Source of the DNA: Janthinobacterium lividum
GTDB lineage: Bacteria; Pseudomonadota; Gammaproteobacteria; Burkholderiales; Burkholderiaceae_D
Direction: 5' to 3'
Assembly: GCF_011601275.1 (NCBI RefSeq)
Contig: NZ_JAAOLY010000015.1
Location: 62,001 to 126,000 of the forward strand
Length of the DNA stretch: 64,000 bases
Shown here in pieces: positions 1 through 8,771 of the stretch (position 1 is its first letter; the number at the start of each line of letters is the position of its first letter). Position numbers and translations under genes: made by a program. The notes beneath the pieces are model-generated. The model saw only the letters and a program-made list of their open reading frames with translations. It did no database searches and was not told where the DNA came from.

Positions 1-1190
1 TGCGTCCACGGCACGCCAGGGTCGATCTCGGGACCGATGCGCAAGCCCGCCACACCCAGCGCTTTCACCACTGCGCCCGAGGTTTCGCCGCCGGCGACGA
101 TCAGCTGGCCCACGCCGAGGCGCACGATGCCTTGCGCGATGGCGGCCAGGGTTTCCTCGACGAGGGCGCCGGCCCGCTCCACGCCCAGCTGCGCCTGCAC
201 GGCGTGCACGGCGTCCGGCGTGGCCGTGGCATAGATCAACACCGGGCCTTGCGCCAGGTGCTCTGCCGCCCATGCCAACGCCTGCGCGACGACCGCATCG
301 ACCACTTCGCCACCGGCAGCCAGTTGCAAAGGATCGACGTGGAACGCCGGCGCCAGTTCACGCATGTGCGCCACCTGCTGCTGCGTGGCCACCGAGCAGC
401 TGCCCGAGATCACGGCGCGCAAACCCGTCGGCGGCGGCAAACGTCCCGCCTGACCCGCGGACGATGACGCCAGCTGGCCCCGCTGGCGGAAATTTTGCGG
501 CAGTCCCAGGGCGATGCCGGAGCCGCCCGTGATCAGTTTCAAGTCCGCGCAGGCGGCGCCGATGGCTTCCAGGTCGCGGTTCGAGACGGCATCGACGACG
601 GCGAAATGGCAGCCCTGGCCGCGCAAGTCCGTGAAGCGCTGGGCGATGGCTGCGGCGCCCTTCTCCACCACGGAGAAATCGGCCAGGCCGACCTTGGCTT
701 GCACCTGCTGCTGCAGCACGCGCACCAGGTTCGAATCCGTCATCGGCGTCAGGGGATGCTCGCGCATGCCCGATTCGGCCAGCGGCACGTCGCCGACGAA
801 CAGGTTGCCCTTGTAGATGGTGCGGCCGTTGGCAGGGAAAGCCGGGCATGCAATCGTGAAATCCGTGTCGAGCGCCCTCATCAGCGCTTCAGCCACAGGG
901 CCAATATTGCCACGCGGCGTGGAGTCGAACGTGGAGCAGTATTTGAAGTAAAACTGCTTGCATCCGGCTTGCTGCAGCCAGGCCAGCGCGGCCAGCGATT
1001 CGGCCACGGCTTCCTCGGGCGCATTCGTGCGCGACTTGAGAGCGATGACGACGGCGTCGACGTCGGCTGGCGGCGGACCTTGCGGCACGCCGATCAGCTG
1101 CACCGTGCGCATGCCGGCCTTGACCAGCATGCCGGCCAGGTCGGTGCCACCCGTGAAATCGTCGGCGATACATCCCAGTAGTACGGTCAT
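1..1190 (-). CDS. otnK: 3-oxo-tetronate kinase (DUF1537 four-carbon acid sugar kinase), 3' end cut by window edge
   Basis: About 396 residues are visible; the C-terminus runs off the left edge. The family phosphorylates 3-oxo-tetronates with ATP after a dehydrogenase has oxidised a four-carbon sugar acid (threonate or erythronate). Visible signatures are the N-terminal IADDFTGGTD (residues 8-17), typical of the DUF1537 substrate domain, and GGETSGAV near the C-terminus, typical of the nucleotide-binding half. The start ATG (1188-1190) overlaps the stop of the upstream dehydrogenase in an ATGA junction, so the two are probably translationally coupled. The final aldolase/isomerase genes of such pathways are not in view and may lie left of the window. 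The exact substrate stereochemistry cannot be read from sequence. Confidence 0.88.
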   Translation of the reverse strand, partial: MTVLLGCIADDFTGGTDLAGMLVKAGMRTVQLIGVPQGPPPADVDAVVIALKSRTNAPEEAVAESLAALAWLQQAGCKQFYFKYCSTFDSTPRGNIGPVAEALMRALDTDFTIACPAFPANGRTIYKGNLFVGDVPLAESGMREHPLTPMTDSNLVRVLQQQVQAKVGLADFSVVEKGAAAIAQRFTDLRGQGCHFAVVDAVSNRDLEAIGAACADLKLITGGSGIALGLPQNFRQRGQLASSSAGQAGRLPPPTGLRAVISGSCSVATQQQVAHMRELAPAFHVDPLQLAAGGEVVDAVVAQALAWAAEHLAQGPVLIYATATPDAVHAVQAQLGVERAGALVEETLAAIAQGIVRLGVGQLIVAGGETSGAVVKALGVAGLRIGPEIDPGVPWT

Positions 1191-2110
1191 GATGGTTCCT
1201 CTTGATTCAGTGACGCCTTCTCGGGCAAAGTAATTCCCGGGAAAGTCTTGATGACGGCCGCGTCGTCCTCGCCGCCAAAACCTGCAGCTGACGCCTGCAT
1301 GAACATCTGGTGCGCCGTGGCAGACAGCGGCAATGGAAACACGCTTTTCTTCGCGTAATCGAGCACGATACCCAAATCCTTGACGAAGATATTCACGGCC
1401 GACAGCGGCGTGTAGTCGCCTTTCAGAATGTGCGGCACGCGGTTCTGGAACATCCAGGAACTGCCGGCGCTGTTTGAAATGACTTCGTACAGGGCATCCG
1501 GGTCGCAGCCCGCGCGCAAGCCCAGCGCCATCGCTTCGGCGGCAGCGGCGATGTGCACGCCGGCGAGCAACTGGTTGATCATCTTGACTTTCGAACCCTG
1601 GCCCGGCTGTTCGCCCAGGCGGTACAGCTTGGCGCAGATGGCGTCAAAAATGCCGGCGCAAGCGTCGAATGCATCGGGCGCGCCGGCCGCCATGACCGAC
1701 ATCTCGCCGGCTTGCGCCTTGGCCGCGCCGCCGGAAATGGGCGCATCGATGAAGCGCAATCCCATGTCTGCCAGGCGCGCGCCGAGGGTTTCGGCAAACT
1801 CCGGCGCCACGGTGGCGCAGGCGATCACCACGCTGCCCGGCGCCAGCGTGCTGGCCGCACCGTGTTCGCCAAACAGCACGGCTTCCGTCTGCTGCGCATT
1901 GACGACGACGATCAGCAAGGCTTGCACCTGCGCCGCCAGCGAGGCGGGAGACTGCGCCGCATGGGCGCCCTGGTCGACCAGCGTTTGCACGGTTTCGGGC
2001 CGCACGTCGCAGGCATGCACGTCAAAGCCGGCACGCAGCAACGATTGCGCGATGCCCATGCCCATGGCGCCCAAGCCGATCACGCCCACTTTTTCGATTG
2101 TTGCGCTCAT
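1187..2110 (-). CDS. ltnD: L-threonate dehydrogenase, 3-hydroxyisobutyrate dehydrogenase family
   Basis: A 307-residue NAD(P)-dependent beta-hydroxyacid dehydrogenase, expected to oxidise a tetronate at C2 to the 2-oxo-tetronate in the cytoplasm. The Rossmann motif GLGAMG is at residues 12-17, the substrate-binding DAPISGGAAKAQAG lies near residue 125, and the catalytic GSKVKMIN places Lys176 and Asn179. An in-frame ATG lies four codons upstream (2122). The ATG at 2110 is preferred because GGAG, lying across that upstream ATG, sits six bases before it as a Shine-Dalgarno. The 3' end overlaps otnK by 4 nt and the MFS gene is immediately upstream, giving an importer-dehydrogenase-kinase operon. 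The threonate assignment rests on pairing with the DUF1537 kinase; another hydroxyacid substrate is possible. Confidence 0.85.
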   Translation of the reverse strand: MSATIEKVGVIGLGAMGMGIAQSLLRAGFDVHACDVRPETVQTLVDQGAHAAQSPASLAAQVQALLIVVVNAQQTEAVLFGEHGAASTLAPGSVVIACATVAPEFAETLGARLADMGLRFIDAPISGGAAKAQAGEMSVMAAGAPDAFDACAGIFDAICAKLYRLGEQPGQGSKVKMINQLLAGVHIAAAAEAMALGLRAGCDPDALYEVISNSAGSSWMFQNRVPHILKGDYTPLSAVNIFVKDLGIVLDYAKKSVFPLPLSATAHQMFMQASAAGFGGEDDAAVIKTFPGITLPEKASLNQEEPS

Positions 2111-2126
2111 TATTTGCTCCATTTGT

Positions 2127-3455
2127 TTATTTGTTCACCAGTTTGGCCGGCACCCGCATGATGATGAAGGCGCCGAACACCAGGATGCCGGCCAGCAGGT
2201 AGATGGCGATGTCGGTCGACTGTGTCAGGTCCTTGATGGAACCGATCATGTACGGCGCCGCGAAACCGGCCAGGTTGCCCACCGAGTTGATGGCGGCGAT
2301 GCCGGCGGCGGCCGAGACGCCGCCGAGGAAAGCCGTCGGCAGGCTCCAGAACATGGGTGAAGCGGCCAGGATGCCGCCGGCGGCGATCGTCAGGAAGAAG
2401 ATGGCCCAGCCCGTGTTGTGGGCGCCGGCCAGCGCGCTGCAGACGATGGCGGCGGCGCCGACCACCAGCGGGATGGCCATGTGCCAGCGGCGTTCGCGGT
2501 ATTTGTCCGAGCTGCGGCCCAGCAAAATCATCGACGCCACGGCCACCGAGTACGGGATCGCCGTGAACAGGCCGATATTGAGCACGCCCGTCACGCCGGC
2601 AGCCTTGATCAGGCTGGGCAGCCAGAAGGTCAACGAATACTGGCCCATCACGCAGCAGAAATAAATCAGGGCCATGACCCAGATGCGCGGGTCGGCGAAC
2701 ATGGCGCGGATCGACGGGTGCGATACCTTGCCCTGCGCTTCCGTGGCGATGCGCTGCTCGAGGATGACTTTTTCATCTTCCGTCAGCCACTTCGCGGCGC
2801 GGATGCTGTTGTCGAGATACAGCAGCACGGCCACGCCCATCAGCGCGGCGGGAATCGCTTCGAGCACGAACATCCACTGCCAGCCCGCATAACCGTGCCA
2901 GCCGGCGAAGGTTTCCATGATCCAGCCCGACAGGGGGCCGCCGATCAGGCCCGCCACGGGAATGGCGGCCATGAAGGTGCACACCATGCGCGCGCGGCGC
3001 TCGGACGGATACCAGTAGGTCAAATAAAGAATGATGCCGGGGAAGAAGCCCGCTTCGGCGATGCCGAGCAGGAAGCGCATGACGTAGAACTGGGTCGGCG
3101 TGGTGACGAACATGAAGGCGCCCGAGATGATGGCCCAGGTGATCATGATGCGGGCGATCCACACGCGCGCGCCGATCTTGTGCAGCATCACGTTGCTGGG
3201 CACTTCGAACAGGAAGTAGCCGAGGAAGAACACGCCCGCGCCCAGGCCGTACACGGTTTCGGAAAACTGCAGGTCGGCCAGCATTTGCAGCTTGGCGAAG
3301 CCCACGTTCACACGGTCGAGGTAGGCGACGATGTAGCACAGCATGAGGAAGGGAATGATGCGCCACGTCACCTTGCGGTAGACGGCGTCATCGATGGTTT
3401 TCTGGCTGGCGGCGGCGCCGGCCGGCTGCCCGGGCAATGCTTGTGATACGTCCAT
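2127..3455 (-). CDS. MFS transporter, anion:cation symporter (ACS) family
   Basis: A 442-residue, probably 12-helix inner-membrane symporter. The ACS signature YLDRVNVGFAKLQM follows the first transmembrane segment (about residues 45-58), as in transporters for glucarate, tartrate, phthalate and other organic anions. A central cytoplasmic loop around residues 205-235 is charged, as usual in MFS proteins. A clean AGGAG precedes the ATG. It is the first gene of the minus-strand operon with ltnD and otnK, so the most economical reading is import of the sugar acid those enzymes degrade. The promoter lies in the 188-nt divergent gap shared with the GntR gene. Confidence 0.85.
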   Translation of the reverse strand: MDVSQALPGQPAGAAASQKTIDDAVYRKVTWRIIPFLMLCYIVAYLDRVNVGFAKLQMLADLQFSETVYGLGAGVFFLGYFLFEVPSNVMLHKIGARVWIARIMITWAIISGAFMFVTTPTQFYVMRFLLGIAEAGFFPGIILYLTYWYPSERRARMVCTFMAAIPVAGLIGGPLSGWIMETFAGWHGYAGWQWMFVLEAIPAALMGVAVLLYLDNSIRAAKWLTEDEKVILEQRIATEAQGKVSHPSIRAMFADPRIWVMALIYFCCVMGQYSLTFWLPSLIKAAGVTGVLNIGLFTAIPYSVAVASMILLGRSSDKYRERRWHMAIPLVVGAAAIVCSALAGAHNTGWAIFFLTIAAGGILAASPMFWSLPTAFLGGVSAAAGIAAINSVGNLAGFAAPYMIGSIKDLTQSTDIAIYLLAGILVFGAFIIMRVPAKLVNK

Positions 3456-3503
3456 GCTTGTCTCCTGATCGCTGGGGGATCGACCGTGCCGGGTTTTTAT
3501 GGT

Positions 3504-3513
3504 CCACCGGTGG
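3504..3513. promoter_or_regulatory. perfect 10-bp palindrome in the transporter/GntR divergent gap
   Basis: CCACCGGTGG is its own reverse complement and lies 49 bp upstream of the transporter start, between the two divergent genes. It is a candidate operator for the adjacent GntR/FCD regulator, but it does not match the classic FadR-type TNGTNNNACNA pattern. Confidence 0.35.
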
Positions 3514-3580
3514 TGGCTGGCAACTTGTCTAAAATTTGTATGGATGTATATTATGTGTGTGTTTTATGTGTGTCAAGCTG

Positions 3581-3595
3581 TATATTCCATATAAT
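3581..3595 (+). promoter_or_regulatory. candidate -10 box and inverted repeat upstream of the GntR gene
   Basis: TATAT-TCC-ATATA (3581-3593) is an inverted repeat overlapping a consensus TATAAT (3590-3595) about 50 bp before the chosen start of the GntR gene. No convincing -35 box lies at the right distance. The overlap would allow autorepression by a dimeric regulator; this is inference. Confidence 0.4.
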
Positions 3596-3643
3596 GGCAA
3601 GCAGGCAAGCCCGATGAGAACCGCTAGCACAAGGATGTACCCG

Positions 3644-4456
3644 ATGGACCGCACGTTTCACTTTACCCTTCCCCCGCCGGAGCCCGCCGCAGGCAGTTTC
3701 ACCACCGGCACCCTGGGCGCGCGGGTGGCGGCGCGGCTGCGCCAGCAAATCCACCACGATGGCCTGGCGGGCGGCACGCGCTTGCCGTCGGAGCAGGCGA
3801 TGGCCAGCCACTTCGGCGTCAGCCGCACGGTGCTGCGCGAAGCCATCGCCCTGCTGCAGGCGGACGGCATCGTCGCCACGCGCAAGGGCAGCGGCACGTT
3901 CGTGTGCGCGCAGGATGGCGCGAAGACGGGCGAACGGGGCGACGAGCTGACGGAACAGTCGGTGCAATCGCTGCTGAACCTGATCGAGGTGCGCCAGGGA
4001 CTGGAAGCGGAAATCGCCGCGCTGGCGGCCGTGCGGCGCACGCCGGGCCAGCTGGCCGACATCGAACACGCGCTGCGGCGCATCGAGGAAGCCGTGGCGG
4101 CCGGCGTCGACGGCGTGGAAGAAGACGTGCGCCTGCACCTGTCCATCGCCGAAGCGACGGGCAATCCCTACTGGCCAAAATTCGTTGCCATGTTCGCCGA
4201 CCCGATCCGCTCGGCCGTCAAGGTGACGCGCGCGAATGAAGCGCGGCGCACGGACTTTTCCATCGAAGTGCGGCGCGAACATGAAAAGATCGTCCAGGCG
4301 ATCGCCGACGGCGACCCGCAGCGGGCGCGCCAGGCGGCCATGGAACACATGCAGCACGCGGCCGAGCGCGTGCGCCTGGCCGACCGCGAATTCTGGCGCG
4401 GCGACGGAGGCGCGCTGGCGCGTACACTCGGGCGCGATCCCATCATGCAAAAATAG
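3644..4456 (+). CDS. GntR-family transcriptional regulator, FCD (FadR) subfamily
   Basis: About 270 residues from the ATG at 3644, which has AAGGA eight bases upstream. In-frame ATGs at 3614 and 3635 are alternatives. The N-terminal winged helix contains LPSEQAMASHFGVSRTVLREA and the wing GIVATRKGSGTFV. The C-terminal all-helical FCD domain has the D...H ligand pattern (EEDVRLHLSIAEATGN) that in this subfamily binds a metal and a small carboxylate effector. It is divergent from the sugar-acid operon, so it is probably that operon's local repressor, relieved by a pathway intermediate. The gene converges on a LysR gene with only 6 nt between stops and no hairpin terminator. Confidence 0.85.
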   Translation: MDRTFHFTLPPPEPAAGSFTTGTLGARVAARLRQQIHHDGLAGGTRLPSEQAMASHFGVSRTVLREAIALLQADGIVATRKGSGTFVCAQDGAKTGERGDELTEQSVQSLLNLIEVRQGLEAEIAALAAVRRTPGQLADIEHALRRIEEAVAAGVDGVEEDVRLHLSIAEATGNPYWPKFVAMFADPIRSAVKVTRANEARRTDFSIEVRREHEKIVQAIADGDPQRARQAAMEHMQHAAERVRLADREFWRGDGGALARTLGRDPIMQK

Positions 4457-4462
4457 GACCGC

Positions 4463-5377
4463 TCATCCCCTCCGCCCCTGCTTGCCTATGCTCGCGCTCA
4501 TCATGTCGAACAGGGTGCGCGACGCGGGCGGCATCGCATGCTGATGCCGGCTGATCAGGCCCAATGTCCGTTTCACGGCGGGATTAACGAGCGGCACGCC
4601 GACCACCGTGCCTTGCCGCTCCGGCAAAATCGACAGCCCCGGCACCGCCGCCACGCCCAAGCCCGACTCCACCAGCGCCAATATGCCTGACACGTGGTTG
4701 ATCTCGCACGAGATCCACGGGTGCTTTTCCACGCCGGCCAGCGCCGCATCGAGCACGCTGCGGTTGCCGCTCGACTTGGCCACCGAGATATAGCGTTCAT
4801 CGACGGTATCCTTCCAGCTCAGCTTTTTGCGCTTGGCCAGCCGGTGATCGTGCCGCATCGCCAGCACGTAGGTCTCGACATAAATGGGCTGGAAAAGAAT
4901 CTCCGGATTTTCCGCGCCCGTAAAGCTGATGCCGAAATCGGCCTCGCCTGTCAGCACGAGGTTGAGCACATCCTGCGCGCTTTCATCATGCACGCGCACG
5001 CGGATTTTCGGAAACTGCGCGCTGAAGCGCTTGAGCACGTCCGGCAGGAAGTGCCACACGGCTGACGGCACACAGGCGAACGTCACCGTCCCGGTGCGGT
5101 GCGCGGCCAGGTCGGCGACACCGAGCACGGCATCCTCGAGGCCATTAAGCGCATCGCGCACGTTCACCAGAAACACCTGTCCCACATTCGTCAGCTGCAC
5201 GCGCCGGGTGGTGCGTTCGAACAGCTTGACCCCCAGCGCATCCTCGAGTTTTTCAATGCGGCGACTGAGCGCCGGCTGCGACAGGAACAGGTCGGCCGCA
5301 GCCTGGCGAAAGCTGTTGCGCTCCGCCACAGCCACGAAGGCCTGCAAATCGTGAAGCTCGTAATTGATGCGCTGCAT
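4463..5377 (-). CDS. LysR-family transcriptional regulator of the divergent porin/symporter operon
   Basis: A 304-residue LTTR. The N-terminal helix-turn-helix is ELHDLQAFVAVAERNSFRQAAADLFLS to PALSRRIEKLEDALGVKLFERT (split here), followed by a periplasmic-binding-protein-like effector domain beginning near residue 90 (GTVTFACVPSAVWHFLPDVL). GGAG lies eight bases before the ATG. It is divergent from the porin-binding protein-symporter operon across a 112-bp gap, the usual arrangement for an LTTR that activates its neighbour in response to the transported substrate. The ligand cannot be read from sequence. Confidence 0.87.
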   Translation of the reverse strand: MQRINYELHDLQAFVAVAERNSFRQAAADLFLSQPALSRRIEKLEDALGVKLFERTTRRVQLTNVGQVFLVNVRDALNGLEDAVLGVADLAAHRTGTVTFACVPSAVWHFLPDVLKRFSAQFPKIRVRVHDESAQDVLNLVLTGEADFGISFTGAENPEILFQPIYVETYVLAMRHDHRLAKRKKLSWKDTVDERYISVAKSSGNRSVLDAALAGVEKHPWISCEINHVSGILALVESGLGVAAVPGLSILPERQGTVVGVPLVNPAVKRTLGLISRHQHAMPPASRTLFDMMSASIGKQGRRG

Positions 5378-5394
5378 GCATGAATCTCCGGAAA

Positions 5395-5404
5395 AATTGC
5401 AATT
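5395..5404. promoter_or_regulatory. AT-rich palindrome in the LysR/porin gap, candidate LTTR site
   Basis: AATTGCAATT is a perfect palindrome 18 bp upstream of the LysR ATG, followed by ATTATCAAATTAT. This AT-rich island in GC-rich DNA is where an LTTR recognition site would be expected. No exact T-N11-A dyad is claimed. Confidence 0.35.
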
Positions 5405-5489
5405 ATCAAATTATGCCATTTCAACGATGATGGGGACTTAATGCTGAGCCTCACCAAGAAGGCATCACCCCAAAAAAGATGGAGACACC

Positions 5490-6581
5490 ATGCGACATTG
5501 TTCCACGTTCGCGCTGTTGTTCGCGGCCAGCGGCACCTGCCTGGCCCAGAGCGGCGCGGTTTTGTATGGCATCGCGGATGCCGGCATCCGCTATGGTAAA
5601 GGCTTGAACGCCGCCAATGCGCCCACGCCCGGCGGCACCACGCCCGCCGTCAGCAGCGGCATCAACAACACGAGCCGCTGGGGCCTGCGCGGCCAGGAAG
5701 ACCTCGGCGGCGGCTGGCAGGCGCTGTACCGCCTCGAGGGTGGCCTGAATCTGGACACGGGCAGCGCGGCCAAATCCGACAAGCTGTTCGACCGGCAAGC
5801 CTGGGTCGGGCTCAAGTCACCGCTCGGGTCCGTGACCCTGGGGCGCCAGGCGACCTTGCTGGCCGACGCCATCGCACCGGTGGACCCGCTGGGCATCCGC
5901 TACGCCTCCTTCAATCCGAACGTGAACATCACGGGCTTGAGCAATACGGCTTTTGGCCGTCACTCGTTCGGCCAGCAATACGGCAGCAGCGGCTATGCCG
6001 ACAACTTCTACCGGCTCGACAACATGGTGAAAGCCAGCGCCAACCTCGGGCCGGTGGTAGCGCGCGCCGCCTATTCCTTTGGCGAGGTGGCGGGCGCCAC
6101 GTCGCCATTGTCGACCTGGGGCGGCGCCCTGACGTACCAGCAGGCGGGGCTGGCCGTGTCCGGGGCGGTGATGCGTTTTCGCAATCGCGACAACCGCAGC
6201 CTCGACGCCGCCACCGTGGGCGCCGCCTACAAGAGGGACGCCTGGCAGTTCAAGGCCAACCTGGGCGTCAACCGCGCCGACGTGGGCGCCGGCAAGTCGG
6301 TCCGGCAGAGCGTGATGTCGGCCGGCGTAAGCCGGCAAATGGCGCAGGACGTGCTGCTCACTACCGCCTACTACAAGGTGCGGCGCAGCGCCACGGGCCA
6401 CGTCGACGACGGCTTCCAGCGTGCTTTCGCCTACCTGGAAAAAACGCTCTCGCCGCGCTCGACCCTGTACCTCGAATCGGACTACACCACGTGGCAAGGC
6501 GATGCGGCCGGCGTCACGGGAACGCGGGCCAACGACCGCAAAGGCATGGGCTTGACGCTCGGCCTCATGCATAAATTTTAA
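5490..6581 (+). CDS. Gram-negative general porin (porin_4/OmpC-like)
   Basis: A 363-residue outer-membrane trimeric porin. A signal peptide of about 19 residues ends at CLAQ, followed by SGAVLYGIADAGIRYG, the first beta strand typical of betaproteobacterial porins. RWGLRGQEDLGGGWQALYRLE and DRQAWVGLKSPLGSVTLGRQ are family hallmarks, and the protein ends in aromatic Phe (MHKF), the BAM recognition signal. GGAG lies five bases before the ATG. It is first in an operon with a periplasmic binding protein (17 nt downstream) and an inner-membrane symporter, so it probably gives the outer-membrane route for the same solute. Confidence 0.92.
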   Translation: MRHCSTFALLFAASGTCLAQSGAVLYGIADAGIRYGKGLNAANAPTPGGTTPAVSSGINNTSRWGLRGQEDLGGGWQALYRLEGGLNLDTGSAAKSDKLFDRQAWVGLKSPLGSVTLGRQATLLADAIAPVDPLGIRYASFNPNVNITGLSNTAFGRHSFGQQYGSSGYADNFYRLDNMVKASANLGPVVARAAYSFGEVAGATSPLSTWGGALTYQQAGLAVSGAVMRFRNRDNRSLDAATVGAAYKRDAWQFKANLGVNRADVGAGKSVRQSVMSAGVSRQMAQDVLLTTAYYKVRRSATGHVDDGFQRAFAYLEKTLSPRSTLYLESDYTTWQGDAAGVTGTRANDRKGMGLTLGLMHKF

Positions 6582-6598
6582 CGACAGGAGAAACAACC

Positions 6599-7402
6599 AT
6601 GCTTCAACATATCCTCGTACGGCGCTCCGCCCCCATACTGGCCGGCTTCATGCTGCTCGCCGCCGGCGCGGCCCATGCCGCCGACATCCGCGTGGTCAGC
6701 TCGGGCGGTTTCGCCCAGGCCTACAAAAACCTCGCCCCCGCCTACGAACGCGCCAGCGGCGACCATCTGGTTTCCGAATGGGGGCCGTCGATGGGCACGA
6801 CCAAGAATGCGATCCCGGCGCGCCTGGCGCGCGGCGAGCAGATCGACGTCGTCATCATGGTGGGCGACGCGCTCGACAAGCTGATGCAGGAAGGCCGCCT
6901 GGTCCCCGGCAGCAAGGTGGTCCTGGCCAATTCGCCGATTGCCTGCGCCGTGCGGCGCGGCGCGGCCAAGCCCGACATCAGCACCACCGAGGGCTTGCGC
7001 AGCGCCTTTCTGAAAGCGGACAAGGTCGCCTATTCGGACAGCGCCAGCGGCGTCTACATCGAGACACAGCTGATGAACAAGTTGCAGATTTCGGAGCAGA
7101 TGCAGGGCAAGGCCGCAAAAATTCCCGCCACCCCCGTCGGCGAAATCATCGCCCATGGCCAGGCCGATTTCGGCTGCCAGCAGCGCAGCGAGCTGCTGCC
7201 GGTCGAAGGCATCGACATCGTCGGCCTGCTGCCGCCGGAAGTGCAGAAGATGACGCAGTTTTCGGCGGCGCTGGTCCCGGGCGGCAAGGAACCGGAAGCC
7301 GGCCTCGCCTTGCTGCGCTTCCTCGCCGCCCCCGCCAACGCGGGCGCGATCGAAGCGACAGGACTGGAACCGGCAGCGGCGCCAGCGACAGCGGCGCACT
7401 AG
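6599..7402 (+). CDS. periplasmic substrate-binding protein, ModA-like (SBP_bac_11 fold)
   Basis: A 267-residue secreted protein with a signal peptide ending AAHA|AD near residue 28. The mature region reads DIRVVSSGGFAQAYKNLAPAYE, then SMGTTKNAIPARLARGEQIDVVI and LANSPIACAVRRGA, the layout of molybdate/oxyanion-type binding proteins. No ABC permease or ATPase gene is nearby. It sits between a porin and an MFS symporter, so molybdate transport is unlikely; it may scavenge an organic anion for the symporter or act as a sensor. AGGAG precedes the start. The fold call is good; the ligand is unknown. Confidence 0.75.
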   Translation: MLQHILVRRSAPILAGFMLLAAGAAHAADIRVVSSGGFAQAYKNLAPAYERASGDHLVSEWGPSMGTTKNAIPARLARGEQIDVVIMVGDALDKLMQEGRLVPGSKVVLANSPIACAVRRGAAKPDISTTEGLRSAFLKADKVAYSDSASGVYIETQLMNKLQISEQMQGKAAKIPATPVGEIIAHGQADFGCQQRSELLPVEGIDIVGLLPPEVQKMTQFSAALVPGGKEPEAGLALLRFLAAPANAGAIEATGLEPAAAPATAAH

Positions 7403-7434
7403 GCGACGTCACTCATCTTTCATCGAGGTAAATC

Positions 7435-8769
7435 ATGGCCATTCCCTCCACCGCCGCACCCATCGCCAAGGCCGCAACGCCGCGCGCGCAAGTGCGTCCG
7501 CCCTCCCGCATCGCCACCGTCATCCGGGTGACGAGCGGGAACTTCATCGAAATGTACGATTTTTTCCTGTTCGGCTTTTACGCCACGTACATTGCCAAGG
7601 CCTTCTTCCCCGCCACCAGCGAATACGCGGCCCTGATGATGACGTTCGCCACCTTCGGCGCGGGGTTTTTCATGCGGCCGCTGGGCGCCGTCATCCTCGG
7701 CAGCTATATCGACCGTATCGGCCGCCGCAAGGGCCTGGTGCTCACCCTGGCCATCATGGCTTCCGGCACGGCGCTGATCGCCTTCGTGCCCGGCTATGCC
7801 ACCATCGGATTGCTGGCGCCGTTCCTCGTGCTGATCGGGCGTTTGCTGCAAGGCTTTTCCGCCGGCGTGGAGCTGGGCGGCGTATCCGTCTACCTGTCCG
7901 AGATGGCAACACCCGGCAACAAGGGCTATTACGTCAGCTGGCAATCGGCCAGCCAGCAGGTCGCCATCATCTTTTCCGCCGCGCTCGGCTACTTTCTCAA
8001 TGAAACCCTGAGCAAGGAATTCATCGCGGACTGGGGCTGGCGCATCCCGTTCTTCATCGGTTGCTCCATCATTCCGGTGGTGTTCTACATCCGCCGTTCG
8101 CTGCAGGAGACCGAGGCCTACCTGACGCGCAAGTCGCATCCGACGTTCCGGCAAATGCTCAAGACGATCGCCCTCAACTGGCCGCTGGTGGTCGCCGGAA
8201 CGATGCTGATCGTGCTGACGACGGTTGCGTTCTACCTGATCACCGTCTACACGCCGACCTTCGGCAAGAACGTGCTCAAGCTGAGCACCGAGGAAAGCCT
8301 GCTCGTCACCCTGTGCATCGGCCTGTCGAACTTCATCTGGCTGCCCGTCATGGGTGCGCTATCCGACCGGATCGGGCGCTGGCCCATCATGGCCGTGTGC
8401 TCGGCGCTGACGGTGCTGACGGCGTATCCGGCCCTGTCCTGGCTGGTCGCCCATCCCAGTTTCGACCACATGCTGATGGTGGAGCTGTGGCTGTCCTTCC
8501 TCTACGGCAGCTACAACGGGGCCACCATCGTCGCGCTGACGGAAATCATCCCGGCCAGCGTCAGGACGACGGGTTTTTCGCTCGCCTACAGCCTGGCCAC
8601 GGCGCTGTTCGGCGGCATGACGCCGCTGGTGTCGACCCTGCTGATCGAGAGCACCGGCGACAAGGCGGCGCCAGGCTACTGGATGGCAGGCGCCGGCGCC
8701 ATCAGCCTGCTGGCGACGTGGCTGATCTATCGCGGCATCGTCAGGGAGCGCCATCCGCTCCCGGCGTGA
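7435..8769 (+). CDS. MFS transporter, metabolite:H+ symporter (MHS) family, citrate/tricarballylate-like
   Basis: A 444-residue inner-membrane symporter. Diagnostic MHS segments are [22 protein letters not shown] (split over helix 1), [21 protein letters not shown] (loop 2-3 MFS motif A) and [24 protein letters not shown] in helix 4. This resembles the citrate-proton and tricarballylate symporters. GAGG precedes the ATG by six bases. It closes the porin-binding protein-symporter operon and its stop lies 2 nt from that of the convergent flavin reductase. A tricarboxylate or dicarboxylate substrate is likely but unproven. Confidence 0.83.
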   Translation: MAIPSTAAPIAKAATPRAQVRPPSRIATVIRVTSGNFIEMYDFFLFGFYATYIAKAFFPATSEYAALMMTFATFGAGFFMRPLGAVILGSYIDRIGRRKGLVLTLAIMASGTALIAFVPGYATIGLLAPFLVLIGRLLQGFSAGVELGGVSVYLSEMATPGNKGYYVSWQSASQQVAIIFSAALGYFLNETLSKEFIADWGWRIPFFIGCSIIPVVFYIRRSLQETEAYLTRKSHPTFRQMLKTIALNWPLVVAGTMLIVLTTVAFYLITVYTPTFGKNVLKLSTEESLLVTLCIGLSNFIWLPVMGALSDRIGRWPIMAVCSALTVLTAYPALSWLVAHPSFDHMLMVELWLSFLYGSYNGATIVALTEIIPASVRTTGFSLAYSLATALFGGMTPLVSTLLIESTGDKAAPGYWMAGAGAISLLATWLIYRGIVRERHPLPA

Positions 8770-8771
8770 TG

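Noticed and set aside
6599..7402. Molybdate transporter ModA
   Set aside because: No modB or modC is nearby; the operon context is a porin and an MFS symporter, so only the fold is claimed.
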